NCBI RefSeq assembly: GCF_900089605.1
Contig: NZ_LT594324.1
Coordinates: 2,976,001-3,040,000, forward strand
Length of the DNA stretch: 64,000 nt
Direction of reading: 5' to 3'
From: Micromonospora narathiwatensis
Lineage (GTDB): Bacteria > Actinomycetota > Actinomycetes > Mycobacteriales > Micromonosporaceae
The notes beneath the pieces are model-generated. The model ran no database searches and had not been told where the DNA came from. It worked only from the letters and a program-made list of their open reading frames with translations. Each line of letters opens with the position of its first letter. Within the stretch, counting starts at the first letter, position 1. Both the position numbers and the translations under genes were made by a program. Shown here piece by piece: positions 52,621-60,230 of this stretch.

Positions 52621-52823
52621 ATGCCAGATGTTGCTGACGTCCCGATCGTGGGCGGGCCGGCCGACGGACGCACCGCCACCGTCGAACTCGACGAGCACGG
52701 GAACCCGCCCGCGGAGCTGCCCCCGGCGAGATCGACGTCGAGGGCAACGGCCTCTACGTGTGCCAACCCGTCACCGGGTCCGGGCCGCCCTGGAGCTACC
52801 AGTGGCAGGCGCGGACCTCGTGA
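52621..52823 (+). pseudogene. Small hypothetical protein gene with a -1 frameshift in a C run
   Basis: From the ATG the frame reads MPDVADVPIVGGPADGRTA then VELDEHGNPPAELPP. At the five-C run 52720-52724 coherent coding moves to another frame, EIDVEGNGLYVCQPVTG and then PPWSYQWQARTS followed by TGA. Restoring one C would give an intact protein of about 67 residues. The opening VGGPADG and closing W-x-Y-x-W pattern recalls short actinobacterial hypothetical proteins; no function is known. It may be a real mutation, a phase-variable homopolymer or a sequencing error. No strong ribosome site is seen. Confidence 0.5.
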
Positions 52824-52905
52824 CCGCTCCGACGCGCCGACACCCTGGCCGCGAGGGTCAGGGTGTCGGCGTCGGTGCGACCGGCTTGGCCGATCCGCCC
52901 GGACG

Positions 52906-53580
52906 TCAGGAGCTGCAGGTGTTCAGCATGGTCTGCAGGGCGGACTTCTCGGCGGACTGCAGGCTCAGCCCCCAGCCGTACTTCACGGTGATCCACATCT
53001 TGCTGTAGGTGCAGCGGTACGACGACAGCGGCGGCTGCCAGGTCGACGGGTCCTGGTCGCCCTTGGACCGGTTGACGCCGGCGGTGACGGCGGTCAACTG
53101 CGGGCGGGTGAGGTCGTTGGCGAAGCTCTGCCGCTGGCTGGTGGACCAGGTGTTGGCGCCGGACCGCCACGCCTCGGCGAGGGGCACGACGTGGTCGATG
53201 TCCAGGTTCGAGGCGGCGGTCCAGGTCACGCCGTCGTACGGGCTGTACCAGCGGCCCGACACGGCGGCGCAGCTGCTGTCGGTGACGACGGACGTACCGT
53301 CGCGCTTGAGGACGGTCTCCCGGGTGTTGCAGGTGCCGCTGATGGTGATCCAGTGCGGAAACAGGTCGCGGGAGTAGCCGGTCATCGAGCCTTCGGCCTT
53401 GACCGTGAGGGCGTTGAGCTGCGCCTGCGCGGTCGCCTTGGACGGGATTCCCGGCGGGGCGGCCGCGGCCGGCTGCGCGTTCACCGCGGCCAGGCCGACG
53501 CCGGCCAGGACGACCGCCGCTGTCGCGGCCAGCCGTCGCCGCCAGGCCGCGGATCGGTTGGAGAGTCGATTTGCTCGCAT
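52906..53580 (-). CDS. Secreted HNH-family nuclease (DUF1524-type)
   Basis: A 224-residue exported protein. The ATG follows GGAGGACCAC; the signal peptide ends near AAA-APP. The mature domain has two conserved cysteine pairs and the catalytic histidines in LDIDHVVPLAEAW, followed by NRSKGDQDP, the pattern of extracellular HNH nucleases common in actinomycetes. It is likely to degrade environmental DNA for nutrient recovery. The frame continues upstream to 53694 but the secretion signal fixes the start. Confidence 0.88.
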   Translation of the reverse strand: MRANRLSNRSAAWRRRLAATAAVVLAGVGLAAVNAQPAAAAPPGIPSKATAQAQLNALTVKAEGSMTGYSRDLFPHWITISGTCNTRETVLKRDGTSVVTDSSCAAVSGRWYSPYDGVTWTAASNLDIDHVVPLAEAWRSGANTWSTSQRQSFANDLTRPQLTAVTAGVNRSKGDQDPSTWQPPLSSYRCTYSKMWITVKYGWGLSLQSAEKSALQTMLNTCSS

Positions 53581-53764
53581 GTGGTCCTCCGAGGGTGTCG
53601 GGCTGAGAAGCGACCCTCTCGAAAGATCATGTCCATCGATGGTCTTGTTCCTGAAGAGGTCGGGGCCGTTCCGCGAAATCCGGTTCCGGGACACGGCGGC
53701 CCGCTGCCACGAGCGGGGGATCGGACGGCGACGAGCGCGGGCGACCGCTGGCTACCATGCGGGT

Positions 53765-55585
53765 GTGCCCGATGACACCAGGCAGGGGTCCGGCCCGGAG
53801 CCGGCGGGGCAACGGTTCGTGGTCTGCGGAAACGGCGCCCTGGCCCGCCGACTGGTCACCGAGCTGACGGACCGCTACGGCGCCGCCGTGACGGTGGTCC
53901 TGCCGTCGTTGACCGACAGCCACGCGCCGGACATCGCCGAGTTCGGCCCGCAGACCGGAGCGACGCGCCCCCGTCCCCGCCTCGTCGTGGCCCCCCGCCT
54001 GACCGCTGAGGTGCTGGCGCGGGCCAGGGTCCGCGATGCCGCCGCCGTGGCGCTGGTCGGCGACGACGACGTGACCAACGTGGACAGCGCGATGATCGTG
54101 CGGGAACTGGCCCCGGACGTACGGCTGGTCGTTCGGCTCTTCAACCCGGTGCTCGGCGAGGGCGTGGCCACCATGCTCGGGGACTGCGCCGTCCTGTCCG
54201 GCTCGGAGATCGCCGCGCCGGCGTTCGTCGCCGCCGCGCTCGGCGAGGACGCCCCGACCTACCTGCGGCTGCGCGACGACGAACTGGTGCGCACCGCCGG
54301 CCGCGCCACCCTCGACCCGACCGCCGACATCGTCTGCGGCCTGGCCGACACGACCGGCTCGGAGGCGGTCACCCTTCCTGCGGACGAGCCCGCCGCCGAC
54401 CTGGTCCTGGTCCGGATGTACGGTCGACGCCGCCGGGAACCGCCACGCCGACGCCGGCGCCTGCTGCGGACCGCCGGGCTGGTCTTCGGCCGCAACCTGC
54501 GGCTGGCGCTGGCCGCGATGGTCGCGCTGTTCGTCGTCGGCAGCGCACTGCTCGCGTACGCCCGCGGCCTGAACCCGGCCGAGGCCGGCTATCTGACGCT
54601 GCTCACCGCGATGGGCGGAGCCGACGCCGACCCGGCCGCTCCGCTGGTCGAGAAGGCCACCGTGGTCGTGCTGGCGATCGCCGGTGCAGCCCTGCTACCC
54701 ACGATCACCGCCCTGCTGGTCGATTCGCTGGTGCACGCCCGGTTGGCGGTGGCCGCCGGCGGGCTCACCGACCCGGTCGAGAACCACGTGGTCGTGGTGG
54801 GCCTGGGCAACATCGGCACCCGGGTGATCGAGGAGTTGCACTCGCTCGGCATCGAGGTGGTCGCGGTCGACCGGGCGGAGTCGGCCCGGGGCGTGGCGGT
54901 CGCCCGCGGGCTGGGCCTGCCCGTGATCGTCGGGGACGCGACCCGGCCCGAGACGCTGCGGGCCGCCTCGGTGCGAACCTGCCGGGCGTTGGTGGTGCTG
55001 ACCTCCGACGACGTCACGAACCTGGAGACCGCACTGACCGGGCGCTCGGCGCACCGGGCGCACCCCACCGCGCCGGGCGCGGCGGTCGAGCCCCTGCGGG
55101 TGGTCCTCCGGCTGTTCGACGACGGCTTCGCCGAGCGGGTGCAGCGCACCTTCGGCATCCACCAGTCGCGCAGCGTGTCCTACCTCGCCGCCCCCGCGTT
55201 CGCCGCCGCGATGATGGGCCGCCAGGTCATCGACACCATCTCGGTCGGCCGCCGGGTGCTGCTGGTGGCCGACCTCCCGGTGGGCGCCGGATCCGACATC
55301 GAGGGCCGCTACTGCGGCGACCTGTCCCGGCCCGGCTCGGTACGGGTCATCGCGATGCGGACCGGGCGGGCCGATCAGACGATCTGGTCCCTGCCGGAGC
55401 GCCGGCCGCTGGTCCGCACCGACCGGCTGATCGTGGTGGCCACCCGCGCCGGGCTCGCCGCGCTGCTGCCGCGTACGGTGCCCAGCGCCGATCCGCCCCC
55501 GCTGGCCGAGGCGCCGCCGATGCGGCTGCTGGGTGTCCCGCCGGTACGTTCGTCCGGGCATCCGGCGGAGCCGGAACCGGCGTGA
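53765..55585 (+). CDS. Channel-like protein with two RCK (TrkA-N) domains
   Basis: A 606-residue protein. A first NAD-binding RCK domain (about 16-150, FVVCGNGALARRLV) is followed by a basic linker and two transmembrane helices (about 243-265 and 300-323) with a pore-like hairpin between them. A second RCK domain comes next (about 339-470, HVVVVGLGNIGTRVIEEL). Architecture matches potassium channel/TrkA-like proteins, but the pore segment reads LTLLTAMGGADADP where TVGYGD is expected, so potassium selectivity is doubtful. The start is GTG (VPDDTRQ) with a weak ribosome site; the frame runs upstream to 53399. The last 211 bp are antisense to the end of the GT87 gene. Confidence 0.8.
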   Translation: MPDDTRQGSGPEPAGQRFVVCGNGALARRLVTELTDRYGAAVTVVLPSLTDSHAPDIAEFGPQTGATRPRPRLVVAPRLTAEVLARARVRDAAAVALVGDDDVTNVDSAMIVRELAPDVRLVVRLFNPVLGEGVATMLGDCAVLSGSEIAAPAFVAAALGEDAPTYLRLRDDELVRTAGRATLDPTADIVCGLADTTGSEAVTLPADEPAADLVLVRMYGRRRREPPRRRRRLLRTAGLVFGRNLRLALAAMVALFVVGSALLAYARGLNPAEAGYLTLLTAMGGADADPAAPLVEKATVVVLAIAGAALLPTITALLVDSLVHARLAVAAGGLTDPVENHVVVVGLGNIGTRVIEELHSLGIEVVAVDRAESARGVAVARGLGLPVIVGDATRPETLRAASVRTCRALVVLTSDDVTNLETALTGRSAHRAHPTAPGAAVEPLRVVLRLFDDGFAERVQRTFGIHQSRSVSYLAAPAFAAAMMGRQVIDTISVGRRVLLVADLPVGAGSDIEGRYCGDLSRPGSVRVIAMRTGRADQTIWSLPERRPLVRTDRLIVVATRAGLAALLPRTVPSADPPPLAEAPPMRLLGVPPVRSSGHPAEPEPA

Positions 55586-56766
55586 CCCGCGCCGTCCGGC
55601 GCGCCGGGGTGGCCGCCGGCCGCTGCGACCGGCAGGCGGACGAGCAGGCCGACGGCGATCAGCACGTAGGCGTTCCCGCCGACCAGGGCGACCGGCCCGC
55701 CACCGCCGTTGGCCCACAGCCAGACCACGCCACCGACCAGCACGAGGTACCCGGCCACGCCGATGCCGAGCCGGCGGCGGAGGCGGCGGGCGGCCGGTGG
55801 CCACGGCAGGGTCGAGTCGGCGAGCACCACCAGCGCCGGAACCACCCAGACCAGGTGGTGTACCCAGGTGACCGGGCTGATCAGGCAGCCCACGACGCCG
55901 GTCAGCGCGAACCCGGCCCGGTCGTCGCCGAGTCGGCCGGCCTGCCGGGCCCGGACCACCCACACCACCAGCACCGCGGCGACCAGGACGAGCCAGAGCA
56001 GGCGGTTCGGGTGGGCCGGGTGCAACCGGGCGACCAGCCCCATCAGTGACTGGTTGGAGACGTACGCCAGCTTGCCGACCCGGTCGGTGTCGAGCAGGGC
56101 CGCGAGGAAGTACTGCCGGGAGGCGCCTGGGACCAGCAGCGCGGTGCCCGCGGTCGCCACGGCGGTCGTACCGGCGGCCACCACGGCCGCCCGCCAACGC
56201 CTGGTGACCAGCAGATAGCCGATGAAGACGGCCGGGGTGAGCTTGATCGCCGCAGCCAGTCCGATGCCGACGCCGGCCAGCCGGTGCCCGCGCTCCAGCA
56301 GCCACAGGTCGACGTAGACCAGGGCGAGCAGCAGCAGGTTGACCTGCCCGAAGCTGACCGTGTCCCGCACCGGGTTGAGGGCGGCGAACAGGCAGGCGGC
56401 CAGCGCGAAGGTGAACCAGCGGCTCCAGCCGGCCCGCCGGGCCAGCGGATCCACCAGCAGGCGCAGCACGAACGCGGACGCCGCCACGGTCAGCGCGAGG
56501 CTGATCACGATCGTCGGGTACCAGGCCAGGAGGGTCATCGGCAGCATGCAGACCGCGGCGAACGGCGGATAGGTGAACCCGTATCCGTTGGTGGTGGTCC
56601 AGTCGTAGAGCCCGCCGCCGCGTACCCAGTGGTTCACCGCGCCGTGGTAGACGCCCACGTCGAACCATCCGCGATGCCCGGGAACCACCGCGATGCCCAC
56701 GCCGATCAGCACCGCGAGCGCGGTGACGACCAGAGCGCGACGCTGGTTCTGGGTAAGTTCGGTCAT
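55375..56766 (-). CDS. Glycosyltransferase family 87-like membrane protein
   Basis: A 463-residue protein with about ten predicted helices. The first extracytoplasmic loop contains GWFDVGVYHGAVNHWVRGG (aspartate typical of GT-C enzymes) and GFTYPPFAAV. It resembles polyprenol-phosphate-mannose-dependent mannosyltransferases such as PimE. The ATG overlaps the stop of the preceding MptB-like gene (ATGA), so the pair acts together, probably in lipoglycan or glycolipid mannosylation. The last 80 residues (after VRLPVAAAGG) are low-complexity glycine/serine/arginine sequence that overlaps the RCK gene on the opposite strand; the ancestral stop was probably earlier. Confidence 0.8.
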   Translation of the reverse strand: MTELTQNQRRALVVTALAVLIGVGIAVVPGHRGWFDVGVYHGAVNHWVRGGGLYDWTTTNGYGFTYPPFAAVCMLPMTLLAWYPTIVISLALTVAASAFVLRLLVDPLARRAGWSRWFTFALAACLFAALNPVRDTVSFGQVNLLLLALVYVDLWLLERGHRLAGVGIGLAAAIKLTPAVFIGYLLVTRRWRAAVVAAGTTAVATAGTALLVPGASRQYFLAALLDTDRVGKLAYVSNQSLMGLVARLHPAHPNRLLWLVLVAAVLVVWVVRARQAGRLGDDRAGFALTGVVGCLISPVTWVHHLVWVVPALVVLADSTLPWPPAARRLRRRLGIGVAGYLVLVGGVVWLWANGGGGPVALVGGNAYVLIAVGLLVRLPVAAAGGHPGAPDGAGHAGSGSAGCPDERTGGTPSSRIGGASASGGGSALGTVRGSSAASPARVATTISRSVRTSGRRSGRDQIV

Positions 56767-58172
56767 CGTCGGTCCACTTCCAGGGGGCGGCGGGGAATCA
56801 GCAGCAGGCGCAGGTAGCCGGCGGTGATCAGTCCGAACAGGACACCGAGGGCCGCGAGCGCGAACTGCCGCGGCTGCGGGCCGAACCCACTCGGCAGGGT
56901 GACGAAGGCCAGGACCGCCGCCCCGATCGCGGCCAGCAGGCGTACGGTGCGCCCGGGCGCGCCGGCGGCGATGGGCACCAGCCCCCACAGCCCGTACCAG
57001 GGTCGGGTGGCCGGACCCAGCAGGGCCGCCGCGGCGAGCACCAGACCCAGGGCGTACGCGAGGCCGAGCGCGCGGCGCCGCCACCATGCGTACGCGGCGG
57101 TGGCGACCGCGCCGAGCAGGCCGGCCCAGAGCCAGAACCGCATCGGGCCGTCCCCGGGGTCCAGCCCGTTGGTCTGCATGATGTGCACGGTCGCCCGACC
57201 CAGGGCGCTGGAGATCGACCAACTGTGCCTGTACAGCGGCGTGCCCAGCGCGGTCAGCCAGCCGTACCCGGTGCCGGCGGCCCAGGTGACGACGATCGTG
57301 GTGGCGGTCGCGGCGGCCGTGGTACGCCAGACGGCGGGCCAGCGGCCGTGGTGGCGCGCGGCGAGCAGCGCCACCACCACCAGGCCGACCGCGGCCGGCG
57401 CCTTCACCAGCGCGGCGAGCGTCACTAGCACGGCGGCCGGCAGGTACGACCGCTCGAAGGCCAGGCACAGCCCGGCGACGAGCAGGCCGAGCATCAGTGC
57501 CTCGTTGTGCGCCCCGGCGATCAGGTGCAGCGGCACGAGCGGGTTGAGCACGCCCAGCCAGAGCGCGGCGGCGGGGTCGACGCCGCAGTGCCGGGCCAGG
57601 CGCGGGACGAACAGCACCAGCAGCGCGACTCCGAGCAGCGCCACCAGCCGAAGCCCGAGCAGGCCGAGCCCGACGCCGGTGCCGGCGACGGCGGACACCG
57701 CCGCGGACACGCCGAGGAAGACCGGCCCGTACGGTGCCGGCGTCTGCTGCCACATCTCCGGCACCTCGGCGGCCAGCCGCCCGCCGAGCCGGGCGACGCC
57801 GAACCGGTAGACGTCGAGGTCGGCCAGCACCATCGCGCCCTGGGCGAGGTAGCTGTAGGCGTCCCGGCTGAACAGCGGCGGGGTGAGCAGCAGCGGAGCC
57901 GCCCAGCAGGTGAGCGTGACGACGGCGCCGCGTCGGGACGCCGACGGGTCGCTCAGGTCGCGGCCGGCCCACCACCAGGCCGCCACCAGCAGCGTCAGGC
58001 CGACGAAGCCGGCGAGCAGGGCCGGCCCCGCGTAGCGGTGCGGGCCGGCCGGCCAGGGCGTACCGGTGTCGTCGACCGGCAACGCGCCGACAGCCGTTCC
58101 GGCGACGGCGAGCAGGGCCGCACCGCAGGCGCCGACGATCCGGTACGCCGGCACGGTGGGCGGGAGCAGCAC
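56763..58172 (-). CDS. MptB-like alpha-(1,6)-mannopyranosyltransferase
   Basis: A 469-residue GT-C membrane enzyme with about 12 predicted helices, resembling MptA/MptB. It is expected to use polyprenol-phosphate-mannose on the outer face of the membrane. The catalytic loop FSRDAYSYLAQGAMVLADLDVY holds the acidic pair of the GT-C fold (the DAYSYL part is the clearest match), and PYGPVFL, NPLVPLHLIAGAHNEA and LVKAPAAVGL follow the family. The GTG start has no strong ribosome site. It is coupled to the GT87 gene by ATGA. Confidence 0.85.
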   Translation of the reverse strand: MLLPPTVPAYRIVGACGAALLAVAGTAVGALPVDDTGTPWPAGPHRYAGPALLAGFVGLTLLVAAWWWAGRDLSDPSASRRGAVVTLTCWAAPLLLTPPLFSRDAYSYLAQGAMVLADLDVYRFGVARLGGRLAAEVPEMWQQTPAPYGPVFLGVSAAVSAVAGTGVGLGLLGLRLVALLGVALLVLFVPRLARHCGVDPAAALWLGVLNPLVPLHLIAGAHNEALMLGLLVAGLCLAFERSYLPAAVLVTLAALVKAPAAVGLVVVALLAARHHGRWPAVWRTTAAATATTIVVTWAAGTGYGWLTALGTPLYRHSWSISSALGRATVHIMQTNGLDPGDGPMRFWLWAGLLGAVATAAYAWWRRRALGLAYALGLVLAAAALLGPATRPWYGLWGLVPIAAGAPGRTVRLLAAIGAAVLAFVTLPSGFGPQPRQFALAALGVLFGLITAGYLRLLLIPRRPLEVDRR

Positions 58173-58299
58173 GCAGGGAGCATGCCGGCCCTACCTGACC
58201 GGAAGGCGAGCGTTTGTTGATCGCCTCGCGGCTCCCAGGCGTACTGCAGCAAGACAGCCGGCCGGTCCGGCTCGATCGTGCCTTCCCCGGCGGCCGGAT

Positions 58300-58965
58300 T
58301 CAGCGCTGCTCGCGGCGGCGGACCAGAACGACGTGGTCGACGAGGGTGCCGGTCTCGCCGTCCGGGCCGGTGCCCGTCCGGCGCACGGCCCCGAGCCGTT
58401 CGGTGTGCCAGCCGTCGGGGTCGAGGTCGAGCGCGGCCAGGATCTCCTCCGGGCTGGCGAATCGGGCGTGCGGGTGGCTCTCGCGGGCCCACGACGGCGG
58501 CTCTCCGTGCTCGACGACCAGGAGCCGGCCGCCGGGCGCGACCGCCCGCGCCGCCGCGCGCAGCACCGCCTCGCGGGGCAGTTCCAGCGGGGACTGGAGG
58601 AACTGCGCCGAGACCAGGTCGTACCGGCCCGCCGGGAAGGTCCGGGTCAGGTCGTGCCGGGCGACGGTGATCCGGGACGCCAGGTCGGCCCGGGCCGCCG
58701 CGGCGCTGAGCCGGCCCAGGGCGGTGGCCGAGACGTCGACGGCGGTGACCTGCCAGCCCCGCCCGGCCAGCCAGATCGCGTCGCCTCCTTCACCGCAGCC
58801 CAGGTCGAGCGCGGCGCCGGGCGGCAGCGGAGCCACCACCTGGGCCAGGACCGCGTTCGCCCGCCCGCTCCACACCTGGTCGCGCTCCTGGTACAGCTCG
58901 TCCCAGAATCGGGCGGTGGCCGCGTCCACCGCCGGTTCCACCGGGTACGCCCCGTGCTCGGTCAT
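58300..58965 (-). CDS. Class I SAM-dependent methyltransferase
   Basis: A 221-residue soluble protein. Motif I is LDLGCGEGGDAIWLA (about 53-67), the acidic ribose-binding residue is in VTAVDVSATAL, and DLVSAQFLQ corresponds to motif post-II. The conserved WDELYQERDQVWSGRANAVL opening and the HPHARF and LDPDGWHTE elements resemble the thiopurine/TehB-like small-molecule methyltransferase group. The acceptor is unknown. The ATG follows GAGGAGGGG. It stands alone between a GNAT and the mannosyltransferases. Confidence 0.88.
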   Translation of the reverse strand: MTEHGAYPVEPAVDAATARFWDELYQERDQVWSGRANAVLAQVVAPLPPGAALDLGCGEGGDAIWLAGRGWQVTAVDVSATALGRLSAAAARADLASRITVARHDLTRTFPAGRYDLVSAQFLQSPLELPREAVLRAAARAVAPGGRLLVVEHGEPPSWARESHPHARFASPEEILAALDLDPDGWHTERLGAVRRTGTGPDGETGTLVDHVVLVRRREQR

Positions 58966-59042
58966 GCTTCCCCTCCTCGCCGGCGGACGGCTGCCGCCCG
59001 CCCCGGCGATGGTGCGTCGCTAGAACACGGACGGCAAGTTTC

Positions 59043-59059
59043 TTTGCCGGTTCGGCAAA
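59043..59059. terminator. Short hairpin between GNAT and methyltransferase genes
   Basis: TTTGCCG, loop GTT, CGGCAAA: a 7-bp stem 11 bp past the GNAT stop. It is weak for a terminator; it could also be a regulator site for the methyltransferase gene downstream. Confidence 0.4.
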
Positions 59060-59069
59060 TGCTGAATGA

Positions 59070-59981
59070 TCAGCGGACGATGACAAGGTTGGCCATGTCG
59101 ACCACCGGCCGGTAGCCGAGGGCGGCGTAGATCTTGTTCGAGGTCGGGTTCGCCTGATCGGTGAACAGGCACACCCGCGCGCCCGCGGCCTGGATCAGGC
59201 GGGACACCTCGGCGACCGCGTTGCTGGCCCAGCCGCGTCCCCGCTGGGCCGGCGGCGTGTAGACCGGACCCACGCGCGCCACCCCGAACGACGGCGGCTT
59301 CACGCCGGTCAGATGCACCGGCTGCCCGGTCTCGTCGACCCAGAACCACAGGCTTCCGGCGCCCAACTGGCGCAGCAGCTCGGCGCGGTCGGGTACCTCG
59401 TGCGCGCTGGTGCCGCGCGGGCGGCCCGCCTGTTCGTCGGCGTCGCCCATGAACGCGCCGAACCACTCCGTGACCAGGTCCACGTCGTCCTCGGTCGCGA
59501 GTTCCAGGCGGCCGGGCACGGGCGCCGGGCACACCAGCTCGCCGAGCTCGTGCAGCCGCGTGTGCTGGCCGACCTCGACGCGGCCGCCACGGATCCGGGT
59601 CAGCTCGGTGGCACACAGTTCGACGGCCGGGAGCGCTCCGTTGACCGCGAGCACCTCCTCCCCTCGCCCGTGCAACGCGTGGGCCAGGGCCACCGCCGCC
59701 TCGTTCGGCATCGGCAGCAGGAATGGCGGGTAGGGGGCGAACGGCGCCGCCCGCATCCCGACGCCGACCACCGCCCCGGACGGGTCCCTGACCACCAACC
59801 ACCAGTTGCGGTCGGGCTGCGCGATCCCATCGGCCCGCTGCGCCGACAGTCGGTGCGCGACGCTGGCCACGACCGTGCTGACCACCGGGGCGGCGGCCAG
59901 GTGGTCACCGGCCGCGGCAAGAAACTCGCCCGGATCGGTACGGAACTCCAGACGCGGCCCGGCCGTCGAGATTGTGCGCAT
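59070..59981 (-). CDS. GNAT-family N-acetyltransferase
   Basis: A 303-residue protein. The C-terminal half (about 150-303) is a GNAT domain with ARVGPVYTPPAQRGRGWASN as the acetyl-CoA loop (RGRGWAS) and NPTSNKIYAALGYRPV as the conserved end motif. The N-terminal half looks like a degenerate second GNAT domain (WWLVVRDPSGAVVGVGMRAAPF). Substrate unknown. The ATG start has no good ribosome site. Confidence 0.85.
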   Translation of the reverse strand: MRTISTAGPRLEFRTDPGEFLAAAGDHLAAAPVVSTVVASVAHRLSAQRADGIAQPDRNWWLVVRDPSGAVVGVGMRAAPFAPYPPFLLPMPNEAAVALAHALHGRGEEVLAVNGALPAVELCATELTRIRGGRVEVGQHTRLHELGELVCPAPVPGRLELATEDDVDLVTEWFGAFMGDADEQAGRPRGTSAHEVPDRAELLRQLGAGSLWFWVDETGQPVHLTGVKPPSFGVARVGPVYTPPAQRGRGWASNAVAEVSRLIQAAGARVCLFTDQANPTSNKIYAALGYRPVVDMANLVIVR

Positions 59982-60179
59982 CGGCGCAAGCTATCCGTTC
60001 CGACGTCCCACCCGCACGGGATTTCCGGGCTGTCCGGAAAGTGACTCGACGGTTGCCATCGCCTACCACCGCTGCGTCTTCCCTGGTCCCGGGGGTGCCA
60101 CGGACACCCGCCGCATGCGCCGGCCCGTCGATCGCCCTCAGATCGCAGTCCGTTGCGCAACGTATCGACGGGTCAAGGC

Positions 60180-60210
60180 GTCTCTACAAGAGACAGTCAA
60201 AGCGGACTGT
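60180..60210 (+). promoter_or_regulatory. Tandem short inverted repeats in the protease leader
   Basis: GTCTC-TACAA-GAGAC (60180-60194) and ACAGTC-AAAGCG-GACTGT (60193-60210) lie back to back, 20 bp before the protease start. Either could be an operator or an mRNA hairpin controlling access to the GGGGAGG ribosome site. Unproven. Confidence 0.35.
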
Positions 60211-60230
60211 ACGAGTGAACGGGGAGGCGT

